From an uncultured Alphaproteobacteria bacterium (GTDB lineage: Bacteria; Pseudomonadota; Alphaproteobacteria; Rhodobacterales; Rhodobacteraceae), in contig CACHJY010000004.1 of assembly GCA_902580265.1 (NCBI GenBank), positions 12,050 to 76,049 of the forward strand: a stretch of DNA of 64,000 nucleotides, written 5' to 3'. Position 1 is the first letter of the stretch; the number at the start of each line of letters is the position of its first letter. The notes under the pieces were generated by a model, which saw only the letters and a list, made by a program, of their open reading frames with translations, did not search any database and was not told the origin of the DNA. A program made the position numbers and the translations under genes. Shown here piece after piece: positions 1-8,278 of the stretch.

Positions 1-718
1 CTACAGAAACTGGCGCTAAACTGAATGCCTTTGTCATGCATAGATGCGCAGTCAACCCGGTAACAGAGACTATAAGTAAGAATGGCAAATCGGACTTTGT
101 TGGTAGTTTAATGGTGAAATCATACCCTGCACAAATGAGACTAAACACCGTTTGCATTATAACTAACCAAAAAAGTATACAGGTTAAACTAAATGTACGG
201 GTCAATAGCTTCGTTGCAATAGCTGTTGCCGCAAAACAAATAGGTAGAAGAAATGCTGCAACTAATGCCCAGCTTACAATATTTAGATCGGGTCTTGCTA
301 CTAAAATAATACCTATAAAACCAATCGCTGCTGCGAAAAGCTTTTCCTTTGTTAATAGCTCACCTAAAAGAATAGGAGCTAAAAGTACTATAAAAAGAGG
401 GGTTGAAAATTCAAAAGCGAATAGTTGTGAGAAGGGTATTAAAGCAATAGCATAAAACCAAAAGTTTTGACCGCAGAAGTGACTTATATTGCGTGTAAAA
501 TGTAAAGAAAGATTCTCTACTCGAATTTGATTAAGAGTGTCGAAATATTTTCCAAAAGCTAAAACTAAAAAGATTCCTACCAATGACCTGTAAAGCATAA
601 TCTCAAAGGTATCTAAAGATGAAAACAGTTCTCTTCCTGAAACTGCCATTAGAGTGAAAGAGATCATAGCCCCTAGCATCCAGAAAAGAGACTGAGTCAA
701 ATGTGTGAATTGGGTCAT
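1..718 (-). CDS. EamA/DMT-family permease (partial, C-terminus beyond window)
   Basis: This minus-strand frame starts with ATG at 718 and stays open to base 1, giving about 239 residues of an inner-membrane protein. Translating it by hand shows a chain of hydrophobic helices: MLGAMISFTLMAV near the N-terminus, then IALIPFSQLFAF, FIVLLAPILLGELL, AAAIGFIGIILVARPD and WALVAAFLLPICF. The pattern 'LLAPILLGE...RPD' is typical of the EamA repeats of the drug/metabolite transporter superfamily, which export or exchange small metabolites. The substrate cannot be told. The start lies only 7 bases after the stop of the upstream dehydrogenase, so the two are probably cotranscribed. The second EamA repeat continues past the window edge. 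Confidence 0.85.
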   Translation of the reverse strand, partial: MTQFTHLTQSLFWMLGAMISFTLMAVSGRELFSSLDTFEIMLYRSLVGIFLVLAFGKYFDTLNQIRVENLSLHFTRNISHFCGQNFWFYAIALIPFSQLFAFEFSTPLFIVLLAPILLGELLTKEKLFAAAIGFIGIILVARPDLNIVSWALVAAFLLPICFAATAIATKLLTRTFSLTCILFWLVIMQTVFSLICAGYDFTIKLPTKSDLPFLLIVSVTGLTAHLCMTKAFSLAPVSV

Positions 719-725
719 TTAGATT

Positions 726-1478
726 TTAGTTCTTTGGGATTTGATCCGTAAGCCCAGCTACATATAGTCTATTCCAAGTGGGACTGATAGTGATCTCATT
801 TATACAAACCCTAGGTGGTAATTTTGCTAGAAAAGCAACGGTATCCGCACAATCTTCTGGCTGAACCATTTTTTCTTTATCTTCTTTGGAGACGGGTATT
901 GGCCTTTTATCAAGAATTGGCGTCGCCACTTCACCGGGACAAATAGTACAAGCTCTTACACCAAAGTGGCCTGCTTCCATATTTATTCCCTCGGTTAAAG
1001 CGTTTACACCATGTTTGGCAGCTGTATAAGCAGGTCCTGTTAGTGTCGTCACATATTTTCCAGCCCAAGATGAGATATTTATAATCAGGCCCTCTCTTTG
1101 CTTCTTCATTTTTTCCAATACTAAGCGATTTGTATAAAACACTCCGTTCAAATCAATTTTTATAATTTTATCGAAATCTTCATCTGACACATTATGCCAG
1201 TTTCTGTTCTTCGCATTTAAACCTGCACTAGCAACCAAAACATCTATTCGACCATAGTCGGAGATAATGTTTTCAAACACGCCTTTCACATCTTCTGAGT
1301 TGGAAACATCGAGAGGCTTTACAGAAGCCTGTCCTTCACATTTTGATGCCACTGTATCAAGAGCTTGCTTAGTTCTTCCAGAAAGCACAACAATGAAACC
1401 CTCCTCTGAAAGCTTAATAGCCGAAGCTTCACCAATACCTGACCCTGCCCCAGTTATCCACGCTACTTTATTTACCAT
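726..1478 (-). CDS. Short-chain dehydrogenase/reductase (SDR), NAD(P)-dependent
   Basis: A classical SDR of 250 residues, the usual length. The Rossmann cofactor motif TGAGSGIG lies at residues 9-16, the NAG-like motif (ASAGLN) near 83-88, and the catalytic residues are Ser136 or Ser137 and Y151-x3-K155 (YTAAK). The PG pair after strand 6 (ICPGEVATP) is also present. Such enzymes oxidise alcohols or reduce ketones in the cytoplasm; the substrate is not predictable here. The ATG start is preceded by AAAGGAAA. The gene sits just upstream of the DMT-family permease on the same strand, which may export its product or substrate (inference). Confidence 0.92.
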   Translation of the reverse strand: MVNKVAWITGAGSGIGEASAIKLSEEGFIVVLSGRTKQALDTVASKCEGQASVKPLDVSNSEDVKGVFENIISDYGRIDVLVASAGLNAKNRNWHNVSDEDFDKIIKIDLNGVFYTNRLVLEKMKKQREGLIINISSWAGKYVTTLTGPAYTAAKHGVNALTEGINMEAGHFGVRACTICPGEVATPILDKRPIPVSKEDKEKMVQPEDCADTVAFLAKLPPRVCINEITISPTWNRLYVAGLTDQIPKN

Positions 1479-1708
1479 GGTAATTTCCTTTAATTAAAAT
1501 TCGTAAATATCACAGAGTTGTCACTCATTTTAACAAAAAAACTAAAATAACAAAAAATAAATTGAAAAGACCGTGTAATTAGTCTATCGCTAACATCAAC
1601 GATTTTTTTGAGGGTAGTTTATTTTTACTATCCTATCTGATGTATTGAGATCTATCTTAAAATACATACTGAAGGATCGGAAATATAGACGGTCAAAGGA
1701 GATATAGT
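1479..1708 (+). promoter_or_regulatory. Long leader of the cold-shock gene
   Basis: About 230 AT-rich bases separate the divergent dehydrogenase from the cold-shock gene. Family knowledge: cspA-type mRNAs often carry long structured leaders that control translation with temperature. I see a strong ribosome site (AAAGGAG, 1696-1702) but no promoter I would commit to. TTGAAA near 1561 is followed 17 bases later only by a poor -10, and TTGTCA near 1528 has a 19-base spacer before TAAAAT. The whole stretch is therefore listed as a likely regulatory leader, not as a mapped element. Confidence 0.35.
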
Positions 1709-1915
1709 ATGACTAAAGGTATCGTAAAATGGTTCAACCAGAAAAAGGGCTTCGGGTTCATAGCACCAGAGGGTGAAGATAAGGACGTATTTGTTCATAT
1801 CACTGCTGTGCAGGCCGCAGGTCTAAAAAGACTTGATGAGGACCAAGAGGTTTCCTTTGAAATAGAGACTTCCGAAGATGGCCGTAAATCTGCTATTAAT
1901 ATAAAAGTCGATTAA
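1709..1915 (+). CDS. Cold-shock domain protein (CspA family)
   Basis: A 68-residue single cold-shock domain, the standard length. It begins with the family pattern KGIVKWFN and carries both nucleic-acid-binding motifs: RNP1 (KGFGFI, residues 14-19) and RNP2 (VFVHI, about 27-31). Such proteins bind single-stranded RNA or DNA and act as RNA chaperones in the cytoplasm. The ATG start has an AAGGAG ribosome site 6-7 bases upstream. The MttB-family gene starts only 30 bases downstream on the same strand with no visible terminator between, so read-through is likely. Which Csp paralogue this is cannot be said. Confidence 0.95.
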   Translation: MTKGIVKWFNQKKGFGFIAPEGEDKDVFVHITAVQAAGLKRLDEDQEVSFEIETSEDGRKSAINIKVD

Positions 1916-1945
1916 GCTTTTTAGTCTAGTAAAAAATACAGATCT

Positions 1946-3469
1946 ATGAGTCGAAGGAGAGGATCACGTTCCCGTGGATCTCAAGAGATCAATGATAGCA
2001 ACAACTCTAATACTTTAAGTGCGTACGGTAGCTGTCTCAACACGCTATCAGGAAAAGAAAAAGCCGAGATCCACGCAGGGGTGCAGCACATTCTGTCAGA
2101 AATAGGGTTTGAGCAACTACCGAAATTTTTAGAATGTTTTGTTAATAAAAAAACTATTATAAAAAAAAATAATCGTTTCTGCTTTGGGTTGGAGCTTATT
2201 AATGAGTGCCTGAAATCCTTCAACAACAAAATTTTATTGTATCAACAAAATCAAGAGAACTACTTAGATCTTTCAAAAAGAAATGTTTATTGTGGAACAG
2301 GGGGTGCTGCTCCACTTATTTTGGACTATGAAAGAAAAGTTTATCGGCCCTCTTTGGGGATAGATCTCTTAAATGCAGCTCGAGTTGTTGATAGATTAGA
2401 TAATCTGAGTTTTTTTTCTAGGCCGTTAGTACTGACAGATATAGCAGACCCACACCTTATGGATATCTATACCGCCGTTATATCTTTATCTGCTACCAAC
2501 AAACATGTCATGACAAGCGTAGCCAACCATAAGACTGTAAAATCCTTGGCAGAAGTCTGTTATCTTATAGCCGGTGGAGAAGACGCTTTTAGGCGATCAC
2601 CTTTTTTGTCTTTAAATGTAAATTTCATAATTCCTCCACTCAGGTTAGATGCTGAAGCATGCGAAGTTATGAGAGAAAGTGTCAAATACGGTATTCCTGT
2701 TATGGCAAACGTGTTTGGACAGAGGGGTGCCTCTAGCCCTGTCAGCATTGTTGGATCAGTCTGTCAAACGATTGCGGAGACATTATCGGGTTTGTTAATA
2801 TGCTGGCTTTTAGATCCAAATTCAAAAGTAATTTGTGGTCCTAGAGCTATGGTAACGGACCTAAGGACAGGTGGAATGGCTGGAGGAAGCGGAGAGCAAG
2901 CGCAAACGACCTCTTTGCTTAGTCAAATGATGTATTACTACAAGATCCCAAACTCATCGATCGCTGGTGCATCAGACAGCAATATTCCAGATTACCAAGC
3001 AGGTTATGAGAAAGCTCTCTCAATAGCAACATCAGCACAGTCAGGCACAAATTTAATAACACAAGCAAGCGGTATGCTTAGCGGTCTAATGGGAGTATCC
3101 CTTGAGTCTTTTGTACTTGATAATGAACTATGTGGATCAATTTTGAGTTCAATGCGTAGCATAGATGTACCAGTGCTAACCAATGATCTAGAGTCTATAA
3201 GGCAAGTAATTGAACGAGATAAGCACTTTTTAGGAGAGTTCGATACCTTGAAAAGAATGAGTACTGATTTTGATTATCCAAAATCGGCAAAAAGGTTATC
3301 GCCAGAGTTATGGATGAAAGAAAAAGATAATACAATGCTAAACGAAGCCAGAAAAAGCCTTGAAAAAATTCTTTCTAGCAATTTTCAGAGCTACCTGAGC
3401 CCAGAGATACTAAAAAAGATAGAAACTGATTTTGAGATCAATTTAGACGCAATTTATGGACAAAAATAA
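1946..3469 (+). CDS. MttB-family (COG5598) trimethylamine/betaine methyltransferase-like protein, non-pyrrolysine
   Basis: A 507-residue member of the trimethylamine methyltransferase (MttB) family. The basic N-terminus (MSRRRGSRSRGSQ) is typical of marine alphaproteobacterial members and supports this ATG even though no good ribosome site precedes it. Glycine-rich segments GGAAPLI (near 115) and GGMAGGSGEQAQ (near 310) and the C-terminal GASDSNIPDYQAGYEKALS region match the barrel core. The frame is read through without an in-frame TAG, so it lacks the pyrrolysine of true archaeal MttB. Family knowledge: non-Pyl members include glycine betaine:corrinoid methyltransferases. No corrinoid-protein gene is next to it, so its methyl acceptor and substrate are unknown. 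It ends exactly where the opposite-strand tRNA begins. Confidence 0.88.
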   Translation: MSRRRGSRSRGSQEINDSNNSNTLSAYGSCLNTLSGKEKAEIHAGVQHILSEIGFEQLPKFLECFVNKKTIIKKNNRFCFGLELINECLKSFNNKILLYQQNQENYLDLSKRNVYCGTGGAAPLILDYERKVYRPSLGIDLLNAARVVDRLDNLSFFSRPLVLTDIADPHLMDIYTAVISLSATNKHVMTSVANHKTVKSLAEVCYLIAGGEDAFRRSPFLSLNVNFIIPPLRLDAEACEVMRESVKYGIPVMANVFGQRGASSPVSIVGSVCQTIAETLSGLLICWLLDPNSKVICGPRAMVTDLRTGGMAGGSGEQAQTTSLLSQMMYYYKIPNSSIAGASDSNIPDYQAGYEKALSIATSAQSGTNLITQASGMLSGLMGVSLESFVLDNELCGSILSSMRSIDVPVLTNDLESIRQVIERDKHFLGEFDTLKRMSTDFDYPKSAKRLSPELWMKEKDNTMLNEARKSLEKILSSNFQSYLSPEILKKIETDFEINLDAIYGQK

Positions 3470-3546
3470 TGGCGATGACGGAAGGATTCGAACCCTCGAC
3501 CCCCAGAGCCGAAATCTGGTGCTCTATCCAGCTGAGCTACGTCACC
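3470..3546 (-). tRNA. tRNA-Arg(UCG)
   Basis: The reverse complement folds into a full cloverleaf. The acceptor stem is GGTGACG/CGTCATC with one G-U pair, the D-arm GCTC/GAGC, the anticodon stem CCAGA/TCTGG and the T-arm GAGGG-TTCGAAT-CCTTC. The seven-base loop TTTCGGC gives anticodon UCG, which reads CGA arginine codons (CGG by wobble). Arginine identity bases A20 and C35 are present, with discriminator G73. The CCA tail is encoded (3472-3470). Its 3' end touches the stop codon of the MttB-family gene on the other strand with no spacer. Confidence 0.93.
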
Positions 3547-3622
3547 GCTTGTACTAAGTCTATCATAAAATCAGACCGAAGTCCTATAGGGTTTATCATC
3601 ATTCAGTAAAGACTAATCAAAA

Positions 3623-6439
3623 CTAAGTTTGCTGTTTTTTTGACTTAATTATTTGTGCTGCTGAGAATTTAAACTCAGGAATTTTTCCATATGGGTCAAG
3701 TTGTGGGTTAGTTAAGAAGTTTGCAGGCGCTTCAACATAACAAAATGGCATAAATAGCATTCCTTCACTGACATCCCTATCGAACTTGAGTTGAAGCTGG
3801 ATTTCTCCTCTTCTCGTTTTTACACACACCCAGTCACCCTTGTTGAAACCATGAATTTTCGCATCTCTTGGATGCATACTTACGACTGGAATAGGCTCTT
3901 GTGCTTCTAGCATAGACGCTCTTCTTGTCATTGCACCTGTATGCCAATGTTCTAGTACCCTTCCAGTGGTTAAAACAAATGGATATTTGTCGTCTGGCAA
4001 TTCATCTGGAGGAAGCAGGTCGGCTGGCACAATTTTGGCTTTTCCTGTCTCGGTTGGAAAGCCAGAGAAAAATATAACCTCTTCTCCTGGCAAGTCAGGA
4101 CCAAAGCTTGGATAGCAGACCGACCCTTCTTTCTCCAGACGATCCCAGCTTATATTATCTAAACTTCTCATATGACCTGCCATTTCTTTGTAAACATCTG
4201 AAACACTGTCATATTCCCATTTCAGTCCGCATCTTTTAGCTAAATCAACTATCAACTCCCAATCTTGTCTCGCATTACCCGGCATCTCTAAAACAGGTCG
4301 ACCTAATTGAATTTGCCTATTAGAGTTCGTGTATGTACCTAGCTTTTCTGCTTGCGCAGAGGCTGGGAAAATTATGTCAGCAAACCAAGCTGTTTCAGTA
4401 AAAAATATATCCTGAACAACTAAGTTATCTAGTTTTGAAAGAGCCTGTCTAGCGTGTCGTTGGTCCGGATCACTCATAGCTGGATTTTCTCCCATAATAT
4501 ACATCCCGGATATATCGCCATCATTTATTGCATTCATTATTTCAACTACGGTAAGTCCTTTTACAGGATCCAAAGACCTTCCCCACGCATCTTCATAATG
4601 CTTGCGCATATCTGAATTCTCAACTGACTTGTAATCGGGATATGTTATGGGAATGAGGCCAGCGTCAGACGCACCTTGAACATTATTTTGTCCTCTCAAA
4701 GGATGAAGCCCGGTTCCTTTTCTACCAATTTGACCTGTGATTAACGATAAGGCTATGAGACATCGGGCATTATCAGTTCCATGAACGTGCTGACTGATAC
4801 CCATTCCCCAGAAAATTATACTGTTGTTTGAGGTAGCATATGTTCTTGCAATTTCTCTTATATATTCTGCTTTAACTCCACTGACTTCTTCCATTGCCTC
4901 TGGGGTGAAATCCTTTACGTTCTCGGCCAAAGATTGAAAACCATCCACATTAGCTTGGATATACTGTGTGTCATACAAGTTTTCTTCAATTATTACATTA
5001 ATCATTGCATTAAGCATTGCAACATCGCGACCAGCATTGAATACAACAGGATGGCTTGCTAAACGCATTAAACCCTGTTTCCTCGGATCCATAACAATTA
5101 ATTTTTTCCCGTTTTTGGCTGCCTGCTTAAAGTAAGTTGCCGCAACCGGATGGTTCTGTTCCGGCCTTGCTCCTATTATCATAATACAGTCACTGTCATC
5201 TGCAGCCGTGAAAGGCGCTGATACTGCCCCTGATCCAATTCCTTCCATAAGAGCGGCAACACTTGAAGCATGGCATAGCCTTGTACAATGATCGACATTA
5301 TTAGTGCCGAAGCCTTGTCTTATAAATTTTTGGAATAAATAAGCCTCTTCGTTTGTTCCTTTAGCCGACCCAAACCCGCTAAGCGCTTGGCCTCCTTTTT
5401 GCTCAAGTATTTTTAAAAATTTTGAAGCTGCTAAATCTAGTGCTTCTTCCCATGTTGCTTCTCTGAAAATTTCATTTATGTCTGAAAAATCGTATGCGCA
5501 GTCTGGTTCCTTCCCGATACCTGTCCTTCTTATCAAAGGTTTGGTAAGTCTTTCAGGATGCATAACATAGTCCATTCCGAACCTTCCTTTGACACACAGT
5601 TTACCCCTATTTGCTGGACCTTGAATGCCATCGACTTTTATTATCTGATTTTCTTTTACACTTACCTCAGTACGACATCCAACACCACAAAATGGACAAA
5701 CGCTTTCAATCTTTTTTTCCGGATAGGCTATTCTTTTAGTTGACTCTGCATTCATCAAAGACTTTTCCATCAAAGCACCCGTGGGGCAAGCCTGAACGCA
5801 TTCTCCACATGCTACACAAGAGGAAGCTCCCATAGGGTCTTCTATGTCGAAAACAGGAACTGTATCAATACCCCTTTTTGCCATACCGATTACATCATTA
5901 ACCTGGACTTCCTTACAAGCTCTTTCACAAAGACCACAAGCTATGCACGCATCAAGATTAACTGAAATCGATGGGTGTGAAGCGTCGCGGAATATACTGT
6001 CTACAGGAATTTCGTTTTTTGCACCTGGTTTGCTGCTTGGAAAAGATGGGCTATCAAAATCTGCATTTTTCGCTTGCGTCCAGAAATGGGCTTCTGGGTC
6101 CGGGCTCTGCTCTTTAATCGGCATATCTGATGCAAGGAGGTCAAAAACAATTTTCCTATTACTATTGACCCTTTCTCCCTTTGATATAACCGACATTCCT
6201 TCTGAAGGCATTCTAACACAAGAAGCGGCTAAGACTCTTTCACCCTCTATTTCAACCATACAAGCTCTGCAATTTCCATCTGCTCTATACCCAGGAGCAT
6301 CTTTCCAACAAAGATGCGGAATAGTGACTTCATATCTCTTAGCAACTTGCCAAATGGTTTCTCCTTTATTTGCTTCCACACATTTGCCATCTAAAGTAAA
6401 AAATATTTTTTCATTAGTTGTTGGATTATCGAGGCTCAT
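3623..6439 (-). CDS. fdhF: NAD-dependent formate dehydrogenase, alpha (molybdopterin) subunit
   Basis: This subunit oxidises formate to CO2 at a Mo- or W-bis-MGD centre and passes electrons through Fe-S clusters to the NAD-binding subunit encoded just upstream. Reading from ATG 6439 (938 residues; the frame is open to 6484 but would overlap the previous gene): [2Fe-2S] ligands C44, C57, C60, C74; two ferredoxin-type [4Fe-4S] sets C165/168/171/175 and C208/211/214/218; the bis-MGD domain's own cluster C248/C251/C255/C281; and the active site C388-H389 in RLCH, cysteine replacing selenocysteine. The His-Cys3 motif found in FdsA and NuoG after the first cluster is not visible. The start is preceded by GAGGAG, with 2 bases between the genes. 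No fdsC or fdsD follows. Confidence 0.95.
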   Translation of the reverse strand: MSLDNPTTNEKIFFTLDGKCVEANKGETIWQVAKRYEVTIPHLCWKDAPGYRADGNCRACMVEIEGERVLAASCVRMPSEGMSVISKGERVNSNRKIVFDLLASDMPIKEQSPDPEAHFWTQAKNADFDSPSFPSSKPGAKNEIPVDSIFRDASHPSISVNLDACIACGLCERACKEVQVNDVIGMAKRGIDTVPVFDIEDPMGASSCVACGECVQACPTGALMEKSLMNAESTKRIAYPEKKIESVCPFCGVGCRTEVSVKENQIIKVDGIQGPANRGKLCVKGRFGMDYVMHPERLTKPLIRRTGIGKEPDCAYDFSDINEIFREATWEEALDLAASKFLKILEQKGGQALSGFGSAKGTNEEAYLFQKFIRQGFGTNNVDHCTRLCHASSVAALMEGIGSGAVSAPFTAADDSDCIMIIGARPEQNHPVAATYFKQAAKNGKKLIVMDPRKQGLMRLASHPVVFNAGRDVAMLNAMINVIIEENLYDTQYIQANVDGFQSLAENVKDFTPEAMEEVSGVKAEYIREIARTYATSNNSIIFWGMGISQHVHGTDNARCLIALSLITGQIGRKGTGLHPLRGQNNVQGASDAGLIPITYPDYKSVENSDMRKHYEDAWGRSLDPVKGLTVVEIMNAINDGDISGMYIMGENPAMSDPDQRHARQALSKLDNLVVQDIFFTETAWFADIIFPASAQAEKLGTYTNSNRQIQLGRPVLEMPGNARQDWELIVDLAKRCGLKWEYDSVSDVYKEMAGHMRSLDNISWDRLEKEGSVCYPSFGPDLPGEEVIFFSGFPTETGKAKIVPADLLPPDELPDDKYPFVLTTGRVLEHWHTGAMTRRASMLEAQEPIPVVSMHPRDAKIHGFNKGDWVCVKTRRGEIQLQLKFDRDVSEGMLFMPFCYVEAPANFLTNPQLDPYGKIPEFKFSAAQIIKSKKQQT

Positions 6440-6441
6440 AA

Positions 6442-8124
6442 TCAAAACTCCTCTGGGAAATATTTGATGAGATGAGATACACAATTGCTAGCCGCTTGGC
6501 CTAGCCCACAAATTGAACTGTCACTCATAACCTTGATAAGAGCGTTATAAAGATCTAATTCCCTATTGTTATCTTCTAGTAGACTAATCATTTTGTCCGT
6601 ACCAGATCTACATGGCGTACATTGCCCACAGCTTTCATGTTTAAAAAAACGCATAGTGTTCAAGGCTGCCTCTTTGATATTATCTTGATCAGATAATATC
6701 ACTATTGCATGGGAGCCAATGAAACCCCCATAATCTTCAAAAATCCCGAAATCGAGTGGTAATGACGCTAGATTGGCCGGAAGTATTCCTCCAGAGGCTC
6801 CACCAGGAAAAAAAGCCTTTAATGTGTGTCCGTCTTGCATTCCCCCACAATAGTCGACTATTAGCTGTTGAAGAGGTATACCGGCTGGAGCAATTTTTAC
6901 TCCAGGATTTTTTACTCGACCTGATACTGAAAAAGATCTCACGCCACTATGAGCCTCGTTCCATCCCCTTCTTTTAAACCAGTCAACCCCATTTTCAATT
7001 ATTTCAGGAAGCCAGTTTAAAGTCTCTATATTATGATTTAGCGTAGGTCTTCCAAATAACCCCACCTCAGCAATATATGGCGGTCTATGTCTTGGCAAGC
7101 CTCTTTTACCTTCTATGCTTTCTATCATGGCACTTTCTTCGCCGCAAATATATGCACCAGCACCTCGTCTCAATTCAATAGAAATATCTGCAATGTTTTC
7201 TTTTTCAATTGCACTTATTTCTCTTTTTAATATTTCTAATACCTCAGGATATTCATCACGCATATAGATGTAAATTTTTTCACTTTCAACGATATGGGCT
7301 GCAATCAAGGCCCCCTCCAACATCTGATGAGGTCTTCTTTCCAACCAAAACCTATCCTTAAATGTGCCAGGCTCCCCTTCGTCACCGTTCACAGTCATAA
7401 AACGCGGCCCTTCGAAAGACCTCACAATTTCCCATTTTTTACCAGCAGGGAATCCTGCACCGCCTAAACCTCTTAGTTTAGAATCTGAAATCAATTTAAT
7501 AAGGTTTTCTGATTTTAGTTCCCCTTTTTTGAGTTTATTGAGTGTTCGGTATCCACCCCTACTAACATACTCATTAAGATTCTCGTATTGAGGTAACTTA
7601 AGGACATACGACATTCCGTCGCGATGTATTTCTTTCACCTTTTTTATGTTCATATTATCGATAGGTAAGTTGTTGAACCGTGCTGCAGGTGCAGAGGCGC
7701 ATCGACCGATACATGGGACTTTTTCAATCTCAATTTTTTCAGCTGACAATTCATCTTTCACTAAGTCAAAAAGTGCATGTGCACCAGCCATTTCACATGA
7801 TAATCCATCACAAATTCTTAATTTTGATTTATTGGGTTTCTTTCCATCCTCTTTTACGATTTTAAAGTGATGATAAAAACTCCCTACCTCATATACCTCA
7901 GCTTGAGATAATTTGAAAATATCTGCCAGTGCCGCCATGTCTCCAGCACTAATGTATCCACAGGCATCTTGAACTTTGTGCAGTGCCTCTATGAGAAGAT
8001 CTCTTCTTATTTCCAATTCGGCTAAGATGGATTTAATCCTGTCCAGAGTTAGATCATCTACTTGCCTACCCTTTGGGGAAAAAAAGTCTCGTTTCCCCTT
8101 TGTGATCTTTTGAATTTTGTTCAT
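6442..8124 (-). CDS. Formate dehydrogenase beta subunit, fused NuoE-like and NuoF-like domains
   Basis: A 560-residue fusion of the two diaphorase parts of soluble formate dehydrogenase. Residues about 20-165 are thioredoxin-like NuoE/FdsG with [2Fe-2S] ligands C105, C110, C138 and C142. The rest is NuoF/FdsB: a glycine-rich FMN/NAD region (GLGGAGFPAGKKW, GAGAYICGEESA) and a C-terminal [4Fe-4S] motif CGQCTPC plus a later Cys in SSICGLG. It accepts electrons from the alpha subunit and reduces NAD+. Fused beta subunits of this size are known from the two-subunit FDH1 of Methylorubrum extorquens. The ATG is preceded by AAGGGA. It is the first gene of a two-gene operon, divergent from the acyl-CoA synthetase. 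Confidence 0.94.
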   Translation of the reverse strand: MNKIQKITKGKRDFFSPKGRQVDDLTLDRIKSILAELEIRRDLLIEALHKVQDACGYISAGDMAALADIFKLSQAEVYEVGSFYHHFKIVKEDGKKPNKSKLRICDGLSCEMAGAHALFDLVKDELSAEKIEIEKVPCIGRCASAPAARFNNLPIDNMNIKKVKEIHRDGMSYVLKLPQYENLNEYVSRGGYRTLNKLKKGELKSENLIKLISDSKLRGLGGAGFPAGKKWEIVRSFEGPRFMTVNGDEGEPGTFKDRFWLERRPHQMLEGALIAAHIVESEKIYIYMRDEYPEVLEILKREISAIEKENIADISIELRRGAGAYICGEESAMIESIEGKRGLPRHRPPYIAEVGLFGRPTLNHNIETLNWLPEIIENGVDWFKRRGWNEAHSGVRSFSVSGRVKNPGVKIAPAGIPLQQLIVDYCGGMQDGHTLKAFFPGGASGGILPANLASLPLDFGIFEDYGGFIGSHAIVILSDQDNIKEAALNTMRFFKHESCGQCTPCRSGTDKMISLLEDNNRELDLYNALIKVMSDSSICGLGQAASNCVSHLIKYFPEEF

Positions 8125-8278
8125 AAATCCCTTGAAAACTTAATTCCAATTACAAGAAAGTGGAGTCATAGTCAGATATATTGAAATTAAGTCTTTCCCC
8201 CGTTAAAGCTTTTAATTAATCTTATTGCCGTTAGGTAAGAATAACAATAGATATCATTTAAAGTTCGGAAATTTTCAA

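Noticed and set aside
36..455. A 139-codon plus-strand open frame.
   Set aside because: The opposite strand encodes clear EamA membrane helices; this frame is its shadow with an odd composition.
3470..3546. The tRNA as an integration site for a mobile island.
   Set aside because: No direct repeat of the 3' end, integrase or phage gene was seen nearby.
6440..6484. Longer N-terminus for formate dehydrogenase alpha.
   Set aside because: It would overlap the beta gene and lacks a ribosome site, while ATG 6439 has GAGGAG placed well.
8225..8278. TTG start giving 18 more residues on the acyl-CoA synthetase.
   Set aside because: The extra residues look unlike the family's start and there is no ribosome site; ATG at 8279 is the simpler choice, though not certain.
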